A DNA stretch of 64,000 nucleotides from NCBI RefSeq assembly GCF_947495925.1, contig NZ_CANMAU010000004.1, forward strand, positions 124,001-188,000, read 5' to 3'. This DNA comes from an uncultured Algibacter sp. Its GTDB lineage: Bacteria > Bacteroidota > Bacteroidia > Flavobacteriales > Flavobacteriaceae. How positions within the stretch are numbered: the first letter of the stretch is position 1; every line of letters starts with the position of its first letter. Of this stretch, positions 19,355 to 27,102 are shown piece by piece. The notes under the pieces were generated by a model. The model was not told where the DNA came from, made no database searches, and saw only the letters and a list, made by a program, of their open reading frames with translations. The translations under genes and the position numbers were made by a program.

Positions 19355-20038
19355 TTAATGGTTGTGGCCTGCATGAGTATCAGCCTCCGTTTTAGGAGGA
19401 ACTTTGTTAAAGTCTACTTTTTGCTCAGGTTTTTCCAAATTTACCTTTGATAAATCAATATCGAAAAGATTTGAGTAGTACAGATCTAAGGCAATGTATA
19501 GGGCTAAATGCTTATCACTTAAAGCATTTCTAAATTTGGGCATTAATGGAGATCCAAATAATTCCGGACTCATGCTATTTGTTGATATAAGTGCATTGAA
19601 AGTTGTTTTAAGATTCTCATCTTTAATGTTATTTCCAACACAATTAAGAGCGCTACTCTTATAGTTTAAATGACTTTTTTTATTATTGGCATCCCATAAA
19701 TCATTTTCATTTTTTAAAGCTTCAAAAACATCTAACGTATGTTTTGAAATGACATCTTCATATTTAAGTCTGCCATAAACAGCCGTTCTAATAAATTGAG
19801 AATAAGCATTTGTTAAGGTAGATTTAAAGTTTTGTGCTTTGTAATATTTAAAAATATCATCTTCAAAACTATATAGGGCTTCATTATATAATTTTGAATT
19901 TAAGTTACTACAGGTAATAACATCAGGTTTGTCTGCATATTGATAATCAGAAAAAGAGTTTTGTTGTTTACAACCTAATAAAGTAAGTACCAGTAAAAAA
20001 GTAATAAGAGTAGATTTTAATTTCATTTTAGTTTTCAT
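19355..20038 (-). CDS. uncharacterised lipoprotein between the two mutase genes
   Basis: 227 residues. A lipoprotein signal (LVLTLLGC, Cys about residue 23) is followed by a mostly helical mature part and a His-rich tail, DTHAGHNH. I do not recognise a family. Start: the ATG at 20038 overlaps the small mutase gene by 11 bases; a second ATG at 20026 begins one base past that gene's stop and gives an equally good signal peptide. The large mutase gene starts 5 bases after it. An envelope lipoprotein inside a cytosolic enzyme operon is unusual. Confidence 0.85.
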   Translation of the reverse strand: MKTKMKLKSTLITFLLVLTLLGCKQQNSFSDYQYADKPDVITCSNLNSKLYNEALYSFEDDIFKYYKAQNFKSTLTNAYSQFIRTAVYGRLKYEDVISKHTLDVFEALKNENDLWDANNKKSHLNYKSSALNCVGNNIKDENLKTTFNALISTNSMSPELFGSPLMPKFRNALSDKHLALYIALDLYYSNLFDIDLSKVNLEKPEQKVDFNKVPPKTEADTHAGHNH

Positions 20039-21389
20039 TTTTTAATCGAGATTGTTCTAATTGTTCTGCTAATCTTTTTTCTATTATGGGTTCAATTAAT
20101 GTTTTTCTTGTGTTTGTTTTTACAAAAGGATAGAGTTCCAATTCATTTTTCATGGTGTCATTTTCGTTAGGGAACTTGTTTGAACCTAGTAATACTTCTT
20201 GGCCACTATCAAATTGTGATTGTTCATTATGGGCGCTGTCCTTAATTTTTCTTTGAATGGTACCTTCTTTTAGTTGTGTTAAAAAACCACCGCTGGATTC
20301 AATATTTTTAAATAAGTTTAGAGCCTTTTCAGCAAGTTGATTGGTTAACGATTCTATATAATAGCTGCCATCAGCTTGATTGTTAACCTTATCGAAATAG
20401 CTTTCATGTTTTAAAACTAATAACTGATTTCTGGCTATACGTTCGCCAAATTCATTGTCTTTATGATAAATGGCATCATAGGGTAAATTGCATACAACGT
20501 CGGCACCACCAAGAATAGCGCTCATGCATTCTGTAGTTGTGCGCAGCATATTGGTATTATAATCGTATAAGGTTTTATTTCGCTTTGTTGGACAAGCTAT
20601 AATTATACAAGTCGCATTAATTTCATATTCTGAAGCCAAAAGATTCCAAAGCGTTCTTAATGCTCTAAGTTTTGCAATTTCGAAGAAGTAATTAGTACCT
20701 ACAGATACATTGAAAATAATTTCTTCAATCGAGGTTGTGTTTAAATCAAGTCTATTTAAATATTCATTAGCATGTGCTAAGGCATAGGCAAGTTGTTGAA
20801 CCATATTAGCACCGGCGTTTTGATATAAATCTATATTAACGCTAATTGATGATGCTTTAGTTGTACAGGATTCGAAATTTTTAAAATCGTTATTTAGATT
20901 ATCATACCAATTTCCTGTTTTGACAAGATGGCCAATAATATCAATACTAATTTTTGATTTTGGTGCAAGTTTAAGAATGCTATCAACAAAACGTTCGGAG
21001 ATAAATTGTAAATCAAAAAATATAGAGACTTTATGCGTTTTAAGGTTTTTTATTAAGTCTTTTACCGAAATATCTTTATTAGGAATAATAAATCTTATGG
21101 CTTCCGCTCCACGTTCTAAAATGTCTAAAGCTTTTTTATTCGATTTAAGCGTATCGGCCACATAAATGGTTTGGCAGATTTGCCAGTTGGTAGATTTAGT
21201 TTGAGAAATTAACGGGTAGTTTTCAGAGTCATCAACGTTATAAAAGGGCTTAACTAGAATGCCTTCATTTGTTTTCCAAATAAGGGTGTCGTTATAATCA
21301 GCTCCATTAAGGTCATACTGAATTTTCTGTTTCCATTGTTTTGAAGAAACAGCGCTAAACTCATCAAATAAATCTTTAGTTTTTTTCAT
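20028..21389 (-). CDS. methylmalonyl-CoA mutase small subunit
   Basis: 453 residues. The mutase barrel is recognisable by LFDEFSAVSSKQWKQKI, DLNGADYNDTLIWKT, RIARNQLLVLKHESYFDKV and DGSYYIESLTNQLAEKA. The cobalamin-binding domain is absent and the catalytic signatures are degenerate, as expected of the non-catalytic subunit of the heterodimer. It overlaps the start of the lipoprotein gene downstream and the end of the ftsB/divIC gene upstream (14 bases), so translation of the run is tightly coupled. Confidence 0.94.
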   Translation of the reverse strand: MKKTKDLFDEFSAVSSKQWKQKIQYDLNGADYNDTLIWKTNEGILVKPFYNVDDSENYPLISQTKSTNWQICQTIYVADTLKSNKKALDILERGAEAIRFIIPNKDISVKDLIKNLKTHKVSIFFDLQFISERFVDSILKLAPKSKISIDIIGHLVKTGNWYDNLNNDFKNFESCTTKASSISVNIDLYQNAGANMVQQLAYALAHANEYLNRLDLNTTSIEEIIFNVSVGTNYFFEIAKLRALRTLWNLLASEYEINATCIIIACPTKRNKTLYDYNTNMLRTTTECMSAILGGADVVCNLPYDAIYHKDNEFGERIARNQLLVLKHESYFDKVNNQADGSYYIESLTNQLAEKALNLFKNIESSGGFLTQLKEGTIQRKIKDSAHNEQSQFDSGQEVLLGSNKFPNENDTMKNELELYPFVKTNTRKTLIEPIIEKRLAEQLEQSRLKNEN

Positions 21390-21699
21390 CAGTTTTTAAA
21401 CTGTCTTCGTATTCAATAATGAAAATGTCTTCATTATCACGTTTCATATAATAGGTTTCTCTTGCAAATTTTTCTAAACCTTCTTCTGTACTTAACTTCT
21501 TTAAATCTTTTTTATCCTTTTCAATTTCTTTTTTGTAGTATTCTTTTTCGTTTTCTAAATCATCAATTTCCGTATTTAGTTCATGATGAATAAGCCATGA
21601 ATTGGCATCAAAAAACAACATCCAAACAGCAAAAACAACCAAAATAAGGATGAATATGTTTTTAAAATGTTTTAAGTATTTGTTGTCTTTAAAAGTCAT
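21376..21699 (-). CDS. FtsB/DivIC family septum formation initiator
   Basis: 107 residues from the ATG at 21699, one base after the udk stop; a start six codons earlier is possible. A basic N-terminus, one membrane helix (about 16-34, IFILILVVFAVWMLFF) with the WLIHHELN motif just after it, then a coiled coil (LENEKEYYKKEIEKDKKDL) and the ending KFARETYYMKRDNEDIFIIE are classic for FtsB/DivIC. It acts in the divisome, where it bridges FtsL and FtsQ. Placement after udk is typical in flavobacteria. Confidence 0.9.
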   Translation of the reverse strand: MTFKDNKYLKHFKNIFILILVVFAVWMLFFDANSWLIHHELNTEIDDLENEKEYYKKEIEKDKKDLKKLSTEEGLEKFARETYYMKRDNEDIFIIEYEDSLKTDEKN

Positions 21700-21700
21700 A

Positions 21701-22306
21701 TTATAGTTTTTCGGCAATGATAGTTTTTACTATATCAATAGCTACGGTATTGTGTTTATTATTTGGTATGATTATGTCTGCATATTCTTTCATAGGTTCA
21801 ATAAATTGATCGTGCATTGGTTTTAACGTATTTTGGTAGCGCGTTAATACTTCGTCTAAATCTCGACCACGTTCGGCAATGTCTCTTTTTAATCTTCTTA
21901 TTAAACGTTCATCACTATCCGCATGAACAAATATTTTGATATCAAACTTGTCTCTTAATTTAGGATTTGTTAAAATTAAAATACCTTCTACTATCATTAC
22001 TTTCCTTGGAAGCGTTAAAATAGTATCTCCGGTTCTGTTATGCTTAACAAAAGAATAAACGGGTTGTTTAATAGATTTTTTTTGTTTTAATGTTTCTAAA
22101 TGTTCTGCCAATAAATCAAAATCTATAGATCTAGGGTGGTCAAAATTTATATTCACCCGCTCATCATAAGATAGATGCGATGTGTCTTTATAATAAGAGT
22201 CTTGAGAAATGACACCAACTTCTCCCTCAGGTAGCTCGTTTAGAATTTTATTTACAACCGTTGTTTTGCCACAACCTGTACCCCCGGCTATTCCAATAAT
22301 TAACAT
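21701..22306 (-). CDS. udk: uridine kinase
   Basis: 201 residues. P-loop GIAGGTGCGKTTVVNK at the N-terminus, SQDSYYKD, the NFDHPRSIDFDLL stretch that binds the nucleoside, the lid region RLIRRLKRDIAERGRD and the C-terminal IIIPNNKHN loop match uridine/cytidine kinase. It phosphorylates uridine and cytidine in pyrimidine salvage. First gene of the udk-ftsB-mutB-lipoprotein-mutA run. Confidence 0.97.
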   Translation of the reverse strand: MLIIGIAGGTGCGKTTVVNKILNELPEGEVGVISQDSYYKDTSHLSYDERVNINFDHPRSIDFDLLAEHLETLKQKKSIKQPVYSFVKHNRTGDTILTLPRKVMIVEGILILTNPKLRDKFDIKIFVHADSDERLIRRLKRDIAERGRDLDEVLTRYQNTLKPMHDQFIEPMKEYADIIIPNNKHNTVAIDIVKTIIAEKL

Positions 22307-22331
22307 AACCTCAAGTTTAATTTCCTTTTTA

Positions 22332-22339
22332 CAAAGTTA
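22332..22339 (-). promoter_or_regulatory. candidate -7 box (TAACTTTG) of the udk operon
   Basis: Exact TAnnTTTG on the minus strand, 25 bases before the udk ATG. The -33 region is AT-rich without a clear TTG. Confidence 0.4.
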
Positions 22340-22371
22340 GTTAAATGAAAAAATCATTTTAGTTAATTATT

Positions 22372-22773
22372 TTATTTTTTAATATTTGATACTTCTTCTT
22401 CGGTAACCATTTTATCGTTTTTGTTACCCCATGTATTTGTAATGTAATTCATGACATCAGCTACTTCGTCGTCACTTAGACCTTGGGCGCTCATGCTACC
22501 ATTATAAGTAACATTATTTACAACAATTTTTCCTTTTTGGCCATATTTAATAACATGAATGCTTTCTTCTCTATTTTCTCGAAGAAAATCTGATTTTGCC
22601 AATGGCGGATAAACATTTTTAACTCCTTCTCCATAGGACATATGGCATGAAACACAAAAGTCCTTATAAACATCACTCCCTCTTTTAATACTTTCTAGTA
22701 AAGGGTCTTGGGGCTTTAAATGGACAACTAAAATAGAAAACAAACCGATAATGCCAGATATTATTGACTTCAT
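22372..22773 (-). CDS. secreted mono-heme cytochrome c
   Basis: 133 residues. An N-terminal hydrophobic leader (about 3-18) precedes a class I cytochrome c: heme motif C40-V-S-C43-H44, PPLAKSDFL, and likely axial Met94 in YNGSM, then the C-terminal helix DDEVADVMNYITNTWGN. Periplasmic electron carrier. It starts 6 bases after the PQQ-type dehydrogenase gene ends, which makes it the probable electron acceptor for that enzyme. Confidence 0.93.
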   Translation of the reverse strand: MKSIISGIIGLFSILVVHLKPQDPLLESIKRGSDVYKDFCVSCHMSYGEGVKNVYPPLAKSDFLRENREESIHVIKYGQKGKIVVNNVTYNGSMSAQGLSDDEVADVMNYITNTWGNKNDKMVTEEEVSNIKK

Positions 22774-22779
22774 TTTAAA

Positions 22780-23907
22780 TTATATTTTTTTTGGAATTAT
22801 TTTATAGATGCCTTTACCTTCCACAGCTATGTAAATAAAGCCGTCAGGCGCTTGTTTAACATCTCTTAGTCTACCTATGTTTTCAAACAATTTTTCACGC
22901 TTTTCAACTTTACCATCAACAATAACTAAGCGCTCTAAGTAGCTAAATTTTAATGACCCTGCAAGTATGTTGCCTTGCCATTTAGGGTATTTATCTGAAT
23001 TAACAATGGCAAGTCCGCTTGGAGCAATGGAAGGGACCCAATAAAACAGAGGTTGTTCCATACCATCTTTTTCAGTAATATTAGTAAAAGAGGTTCCGTC
23101 GTAATTAATGCCATAAGATATAATTGGCCAACCATAATTCTTACCTGCATAAACGATATTAATCTCGTCACCACCTTGTGGGCCATGTTCATGGATATAA
23201 ATTTCGCCAGTAATTGGGTGTTTAGTCATACCTTGTGGGTTTCGGTGGCCATAACTATAAATAGCATGTTTAGCATCAGCGTTATCAACAAAAGGGTTGT
23301 CTTGAGGAATGCTGCCATCATCTTTTATTCTGTATATTTTACCACAATCTTTAGTTATGTCTTGAGGATTAACATCTCTATTAGCTCTGTCTCCTATAGA
23401 AAAGTATAAATAACCATCATTATCAAATGCTATTCTGGAACCCCAATGTCTACCAATTTTGGTGTTTGGTTCTGCTTTGTATAGCACCTCTTTATTTGTT
23501 AAAGTATTATTATTTAATTTGGCTCTCATAATAGCAGTGTTTCCTCCGTTACCATTACCTTCCGAAGAAGCATAAGTCATATAAATCCAACCATTATTCT
23601 CGTAATCGGGATGTAATTCAATATCTAAAAATCCACCTTGACCACGAACATAAACTTCGGGAGTGCCTTCTATATTAGTTTTTGTACCATCCTTGAAATG
23701 AATTAAATCACCTGATTTTTCAGTAATAAGTATACTGCTATCAGGTAAAAAAGCCATGCCCCAAGGGATGTCTAAATCAGGAATAACTAATTCTGTTGTG
23801 TAATTTAAATCCTGAGGTTCTTGAGCTTTAATTTCCGATTCGATTTGTTGAGCACAAGCATAAAATGTTATGAAAATAATAACTAGTAAGTAGTGAAATT
23901 TTTTCAT
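22780..23907 (-). CDS. PQQ-dependent sugar dehydrogenase (soluble aldose type)
   Basis: 375 residues with a signal or lipoprotein leader (ending FYACAQQ, Cys18). The six-bladed propeller of the GdhB/Asd family is recognised by IPWGMAFLPD, ITEKSGDL, GQGGFLDIELHPDY, GRHWGSRIAFDN, the SYGHRNPQGM motif and HEHGPQGGDEIN, which hold the PQQ and Ca-binding positions. It oxidises aldose sugars and passes electrons to PQQ then to a cytochrome. No pqq biosynthesis genes are visible here, so the cofactor would need to come from elsewhere. Sits between a TonB-dependent receptor and a cytochrome c gene. Confidence 0.92.
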   Translation of the reverse strand: MKKFHYLLVIIFITFYACAQQIESEIKAQEPQDLNYTTELVIPDLDIPWGMAFLPDSSILITEKSGDLIHFKDGTKTNIEGTPEVYVRGQGGFLDIELHPDYENNGWIYMTYASSEGNGNGGNTAIMRAKLNNNTLTNKEVLYKAEPNTKIGRHWGSRIAFDNDGYLYFSIGDRANRDVNPQDITKDCGKIYRIKDDGSIPQDNPFVDNADAKHAIYSYGHRNPQGMTKHPITGEIYIHEHGPQGGDEINIVYAGKNYGWPIISYGINYDGTSFTNITEKDGMEQPLFYWVPSIAPSGLAIVNSDKYPKWQGNILAGSLKFSYLERLVIVDGKVEKREKLFENIGRLRDVKQAPDGFIYIAVEGKGIYKIIPKKI

Positions 23908-23937
23908 TACGCCTTTTTTAATGGATTTAAAGTTACA

Positions 23938-26238
23938 TTAAAAATAATAATTTAGATTAAACCCGGAAAAATAGTTTATGGGGTTTCCAGGATAATAATA
24001 TCTAGGTGCATTTCCACCAAAACCCGATGCGTTTATTAGTAACTGTGAGGCATAATGTTCATTGAAGATATTATTTACACCGAAAAAGATATTTAGTTTT
24101 AAAGATTTACTTAGGTTCGACTGATAACCCATTTTAAGGTTAGTTAAACTATAGCTGTCTGAGTATAAGCTATTACTGTCTGTTATAGGTATACTCCCTA
24201 CGTATTGATAATTAACGTTTCCGTAAAGCCCAAAAGCAAAGTTAAAATCAATTCCTGCATTGAAGACATCAGAAGGTACTCCCGTTAAATCATTGCCTGA
24301 GAAATCATTGGTGTCATCAATAAAATCCTTGAACATGAAATTATTGAGTGAGTAATTTAGGAAGGTGTTTATAGATGTGCTTTCTTTTTGAAACCAAGTG
24401 TAATTTAAAGCTAATTCTAATCCATCATGCCGTGTTCTTCCTGCATTGATGCCAATAAATTCGTCTTCTGCCGTTCTTCGAGATACTAGTAAGTTTTTAA
24501 TGTCTAAGCGATAAATAGACATGTCAAACTGTAATTTTTTATTTAGTATGGTACCTCGTGTACCAATTTCGAAATTCCAGCCGGTTTCCGGCTTTATGTC
24601 TGTGTTTATTTGTCCGTCAGGAAGTAGGATTTCATTAAGTGAAATAGGTGAAAAACCATGACTTATGCTAGAAAAAACACTGATATCTTTGGATAATAGT
24701 TGTGAAATTCCAAATTTTGGAGATAACATGTTTTTGAATTTAAAGTTACCAGATTGATCCGGATTTTCAGGCGAGCTAGGAAACCTGTCTTCTAAATCAT
24801 ACGCGGTTTTATTAAAATTAAAGCCTAATGAAAGTAAAGTTGTATATGTAATACTAAAATTAGAATCTATAAAAATGTTGTAATAATTTCTTTTCTCTTT
24901 GAAGTTTGATAATTGATCTCCTTCAACACTTCCATTTCCAGGAGGAAAATCTTTATATAGATTTTCAAAAGTTTGATACTTGTAGGTGTCTTTAAAAAAT
25001 TCACCACCCACGGTCCAATTTATTTTTTTGTTTAATAATTTGGAGGTGCCTAAAAGACGAGATCTCATGCCAATGGCAAAGGTGTTTTCTTTTAGAATAT
25101 TAAAAGGTCTGGGCTCATAGGCCTCCCTAAACGAACTAAAAATACTTGTTTGTTGTTTTATGTGTTGAGAGAAATCGTGATTCCAAGATACCCCAAAGAT
25201 GCCTCGGTTTGAGTCTTCGAAACCTCGAGATGCTTTCCAAGTGAAAGCTGCAGACTTGGGGCTGTTTAAATAATTTGTCTCATTTAAAGAACTTGGGATA
25301 AACGCTTTTAAATCAACATAACTAGCCAAAAATGTTAACTCGTTTGATGGATTTATATAATGATTAGTGCTAATTGTAAAGGTTTGCCTATCGTATTCGT
25401 TGTTTTCGCGATAACCATCACTATGGGTATTACTGTAAATAGCTCTAAAGCTATTTTTGTCTGAACCATGATTTATTTGAACAATCCCTTTTGTTAAACC
25501 AAAAGATCCAATAGAAAGTTCTGTGCCCACATCAGTTTGGTTTAATAGAGCATTCTGAGATCTTAAATGAATAACACCACCTAGTCCAGCACCATAAATA
25601 CTTGAGGAAGCCCCTTTTATAATTTCAATACGAGATAATGAGGCGAGTTCAAAATCTTCAATGGTTGTTTCTCCACTTCCATTTGTTAAGGGAATATCAT
25701 TAAAATATGCTCTAATTTTTGAGGTTCCAAAAAGGTTTCTCGAGCCTATACCTCTAATGGTAATTCGGTTCGTGTTTAGGGCGCCATTTTGCATGAATAC
25801 CCCTGTAACTCTATTTAAAACGGGAGCAAAATCGGTATTGTTTGATCGTTTAATATCTTTTGAGGAAATGATGCTTACAGAAGCCGAAGAGTTTAGTAGT
25901 TTTTTAGGTATTTGATTAGTTTCAATAATGACTTCATTTAATTCAAAAGGATTGATTTCAAGTTGAATAATGTAAAATGTATTCTTCTTTAAATTTACAG
26001 CTTTGCTCAAATAACCTTCTTTTTTAAAGAGGTATTCTCCAAATTTTGGAACTTTAAAAGTGCCATTAGTCTGGGAAATAGATGATTCTTGAGTAGACGC
26101 ATTTGTTATAGTCACATTTGATAAAATGGTGCCAGTTGAACTATCAGTTATTTTACCTTTAACATGAGATTGGCTAAAGCCCAGTAAAATAGAATTAATA
26201 AGAATATATGTGATGATAAGTTTTTTGCTGAAAAACAT
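23938..26238 (-). CDS. TonB-dependent receptor
   Basis: 766 residues: signal peptide (about 1-22), a carboxypeptidase-regulatory-like domain (about 25-105, GKITDSSTGTILSNVTI), the plug (about 110-225, with RVTGVF, RGIGSRN, IEIIKGASSSIYG) and a C-terminal barrel ending in aromatic NYYF. No SusD follows, so it is not a SusC-type glycan importer. It is the first gene of a run with a PQQ-type dehydrogenase and a cytochrome c. The cargo is unknown; because of the neighbours, PQQ or a metal complex is a reasonable guess (inference). Confidence 0.93.
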   Translation of the reverse strand: MFFSKKLIITYILINSILLGFSQSHVKGKITDSSTGTILSNVTITNASTQESSISQTNGTFKVPKFGEYLFKKEGYLSKAVNLKKNTFYIIQLEINPFELNEVIIETNQIPKKLLNSSASVSIISSKDIKRSNNTDFAPVLNRVTGVFMQNGALNTNRITIRGIGSRNLFGTSKIRAYFNDIPLTNGSGETTIEDFELASLSRIEIIKGASSSIYGAGLGGVIHLRSQNALLNQTDVGTELSIGSFGLTKGIVQINHGSDKNSFRAIYSNTHSDGYRENNEYDRQTFTISTNHYINPSNELTFLASYVDLKAFIPSSLNETNYLNSPKSAAFTWKASRGFEDSNRGIFGVSWNHDFSQHIKQQTSIFSSFREAYEPRPFNILKENTFAIGMRSRLLGTSKLLNKKINWTVGGEFFKDTYKYQTFENLYKDFPPGNGSVEGDQLSNFKEKRNYYNIFIDSNFSITYTTLLSLGFNFNKTAYDLEDRFPSSPENPDQSGNFKFKNMLSPKFGISQLLSKDISVFSSISHGFSPISLNEILLPDGQINTDIKPETGWNFEIGTRGTILNKKLQFDMSIYRLDIKNLLVSRRTAEDEFIGINAGRTRHDGLELALNYTWFQKESTSINTFLNYSLNNFMFKDFIDDTNDFSGNDLTGVPSDVFNAGIDFNFAFGLYGNVNYQYVGSIPITDSNSLYSDSYSLTNLKMGYQSNLSKSLKLNIFFGVNNIFNEHYASQLLINASGFGGNAPRYYYPGNPINYFSGFNLNYYF

Positions 26239-26303
26239 TCTTTTTCTTGAATTTAGAGGGCTAAAATATGATTTTAATTGGGAGTAATTTTTTTAAAAAA
26301 GTA

Positions 26304-26333
26304 TTTGTGCATTGAATAAAAAAAGTATATTTG
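26304..26333 (+). promoter_or_regulatory. promoter of tRNA-Pro (TTTG, 18 bp, TATATTTG)
   Basis: TTTG at 26304-26307 and TATATTTG at 26326-26333 with an 18-base spacer fit the Bacteroidota sigma-A consensus. The start point would fall near 26340, about 19 bases before the tRNA. Confidence 0.75.
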
Positions 26334-26358
26334 CATCCCGTTACAGATAACCATTATT

Positions 26359-26433
26359 CGGGGTGTAGCGTAGCCCGGTTATCGCGCCGCGTTTGGGACG
26401 CGGAGGTCGCAGGTTCGAATCCTGCCACCCCGA
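26359..26433 (+). tRNA. tRNA-Pro (anticodon TGG)
   Basis: A 75-base cloverleaf. Acceptor arms CGGGGTG and CACCCCG pair fully with discriminator A at 26433. Anticodon stem CCGCG/CGCGG (26387-26391, 26399-26403) encloses the loop TTTGGGA, giving anticodon TGG at 26394-26396. The T arm is GCAGG-TTCGAAT-CCTGC. The C1:G72 pair is characteristic of bacterial tRNA-Pro. CCA is not encoded. Confidence 0.97.
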
Positions 26434-26442
26434 CTAATATTT

Positions 26443-26473
26443 AAACCTCACTATGACAATAGTGAGGTTTTTT
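26443..26473 (+). terminator. rho-independent terminator of tRNA-Pro
   Basis: Perfect 11-bp stem AACCTCACTAT/ATAGTGAGGTT (26444-26454, 26459-26469) with a GACA loop, followed by six T. Confidence 0.9.
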
Positions 26474-27102
26474 GTTTACAAACAGTAATTTAAAATTACA
26501 TCATCACTCCATAGGGTTCCTTAGAAAAGAAATATCTTATTAATTTTAAATCACTACATAATATAATCGGGAAAACAGATGTTCATGAGTTAAGGCATAT
26601 ATTTTTTGAATAGAAACTTAATAGAGGTTTTAATATAAGACTCAGATTATTCATTTTGTTTTTTTTTGACGTCAAATCATTATATAGTTATATATTTAGG
26701 ATGAATTTTGTTACTCAAAATAGTATTGAAAATATTAAACTTTTGTTATAAACGCACTTTAATCTGCATCTTAAAAAAACATCTGTGTTAAAGAAACACA
26801 TCATTTCTTTGATTATCTCAAATTCTCATTATTTACTGTATTATTGATATGTTTATTTACTTGTAGGCATGAGAATAGTAGTGTGCAATTCGATAATTTA
26901 TAAAACTTGTTGGATAGGTTAGAAAATTATAGTGTAATATGGAGTAGTCAAAGTGAAAATTCAAGTGAGTCAATGTTATACGGAGGTGGAGATATCGGAA
27001 CGAAGAGAGGAGTTAAGCAATGAAGGGGGTTATTACATAGAACTCGAGTGTAGCAAGAAAAAAGATTTAATAGTAAGTTCTAAATAAGAAAATATAATAT
27101 TT
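26474..27102. other. 629-base stretch without a clear gene
   Basis: AT-rich up to about 26930. From there to 27087 the base composition shifts to G-rich and a stop-free frame (26938-27087, about 44 residues from a GTG at 26953) ends 15 bases before the next gene. Its translation (for example EELSNEGGYYIELECSKK) looks somewhat protein-like but matches nothing I know. No integrase, repeat of the tRNA end or RNA gene was seen. Confidence 0.4.

Noticed and set aside
23938-26238. SusC-type glycan importer
   Set aside because: No SusD gene follows, and the downstream genes are a dehydrogenase and a cytochrome, not glycosidases.
26359-27102. tRNA-Pro as attachment site of an integrated island (27103-38038)
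   Set aside because: No integrase, and no repeat of the tRNA 3' end was found further right in the window.
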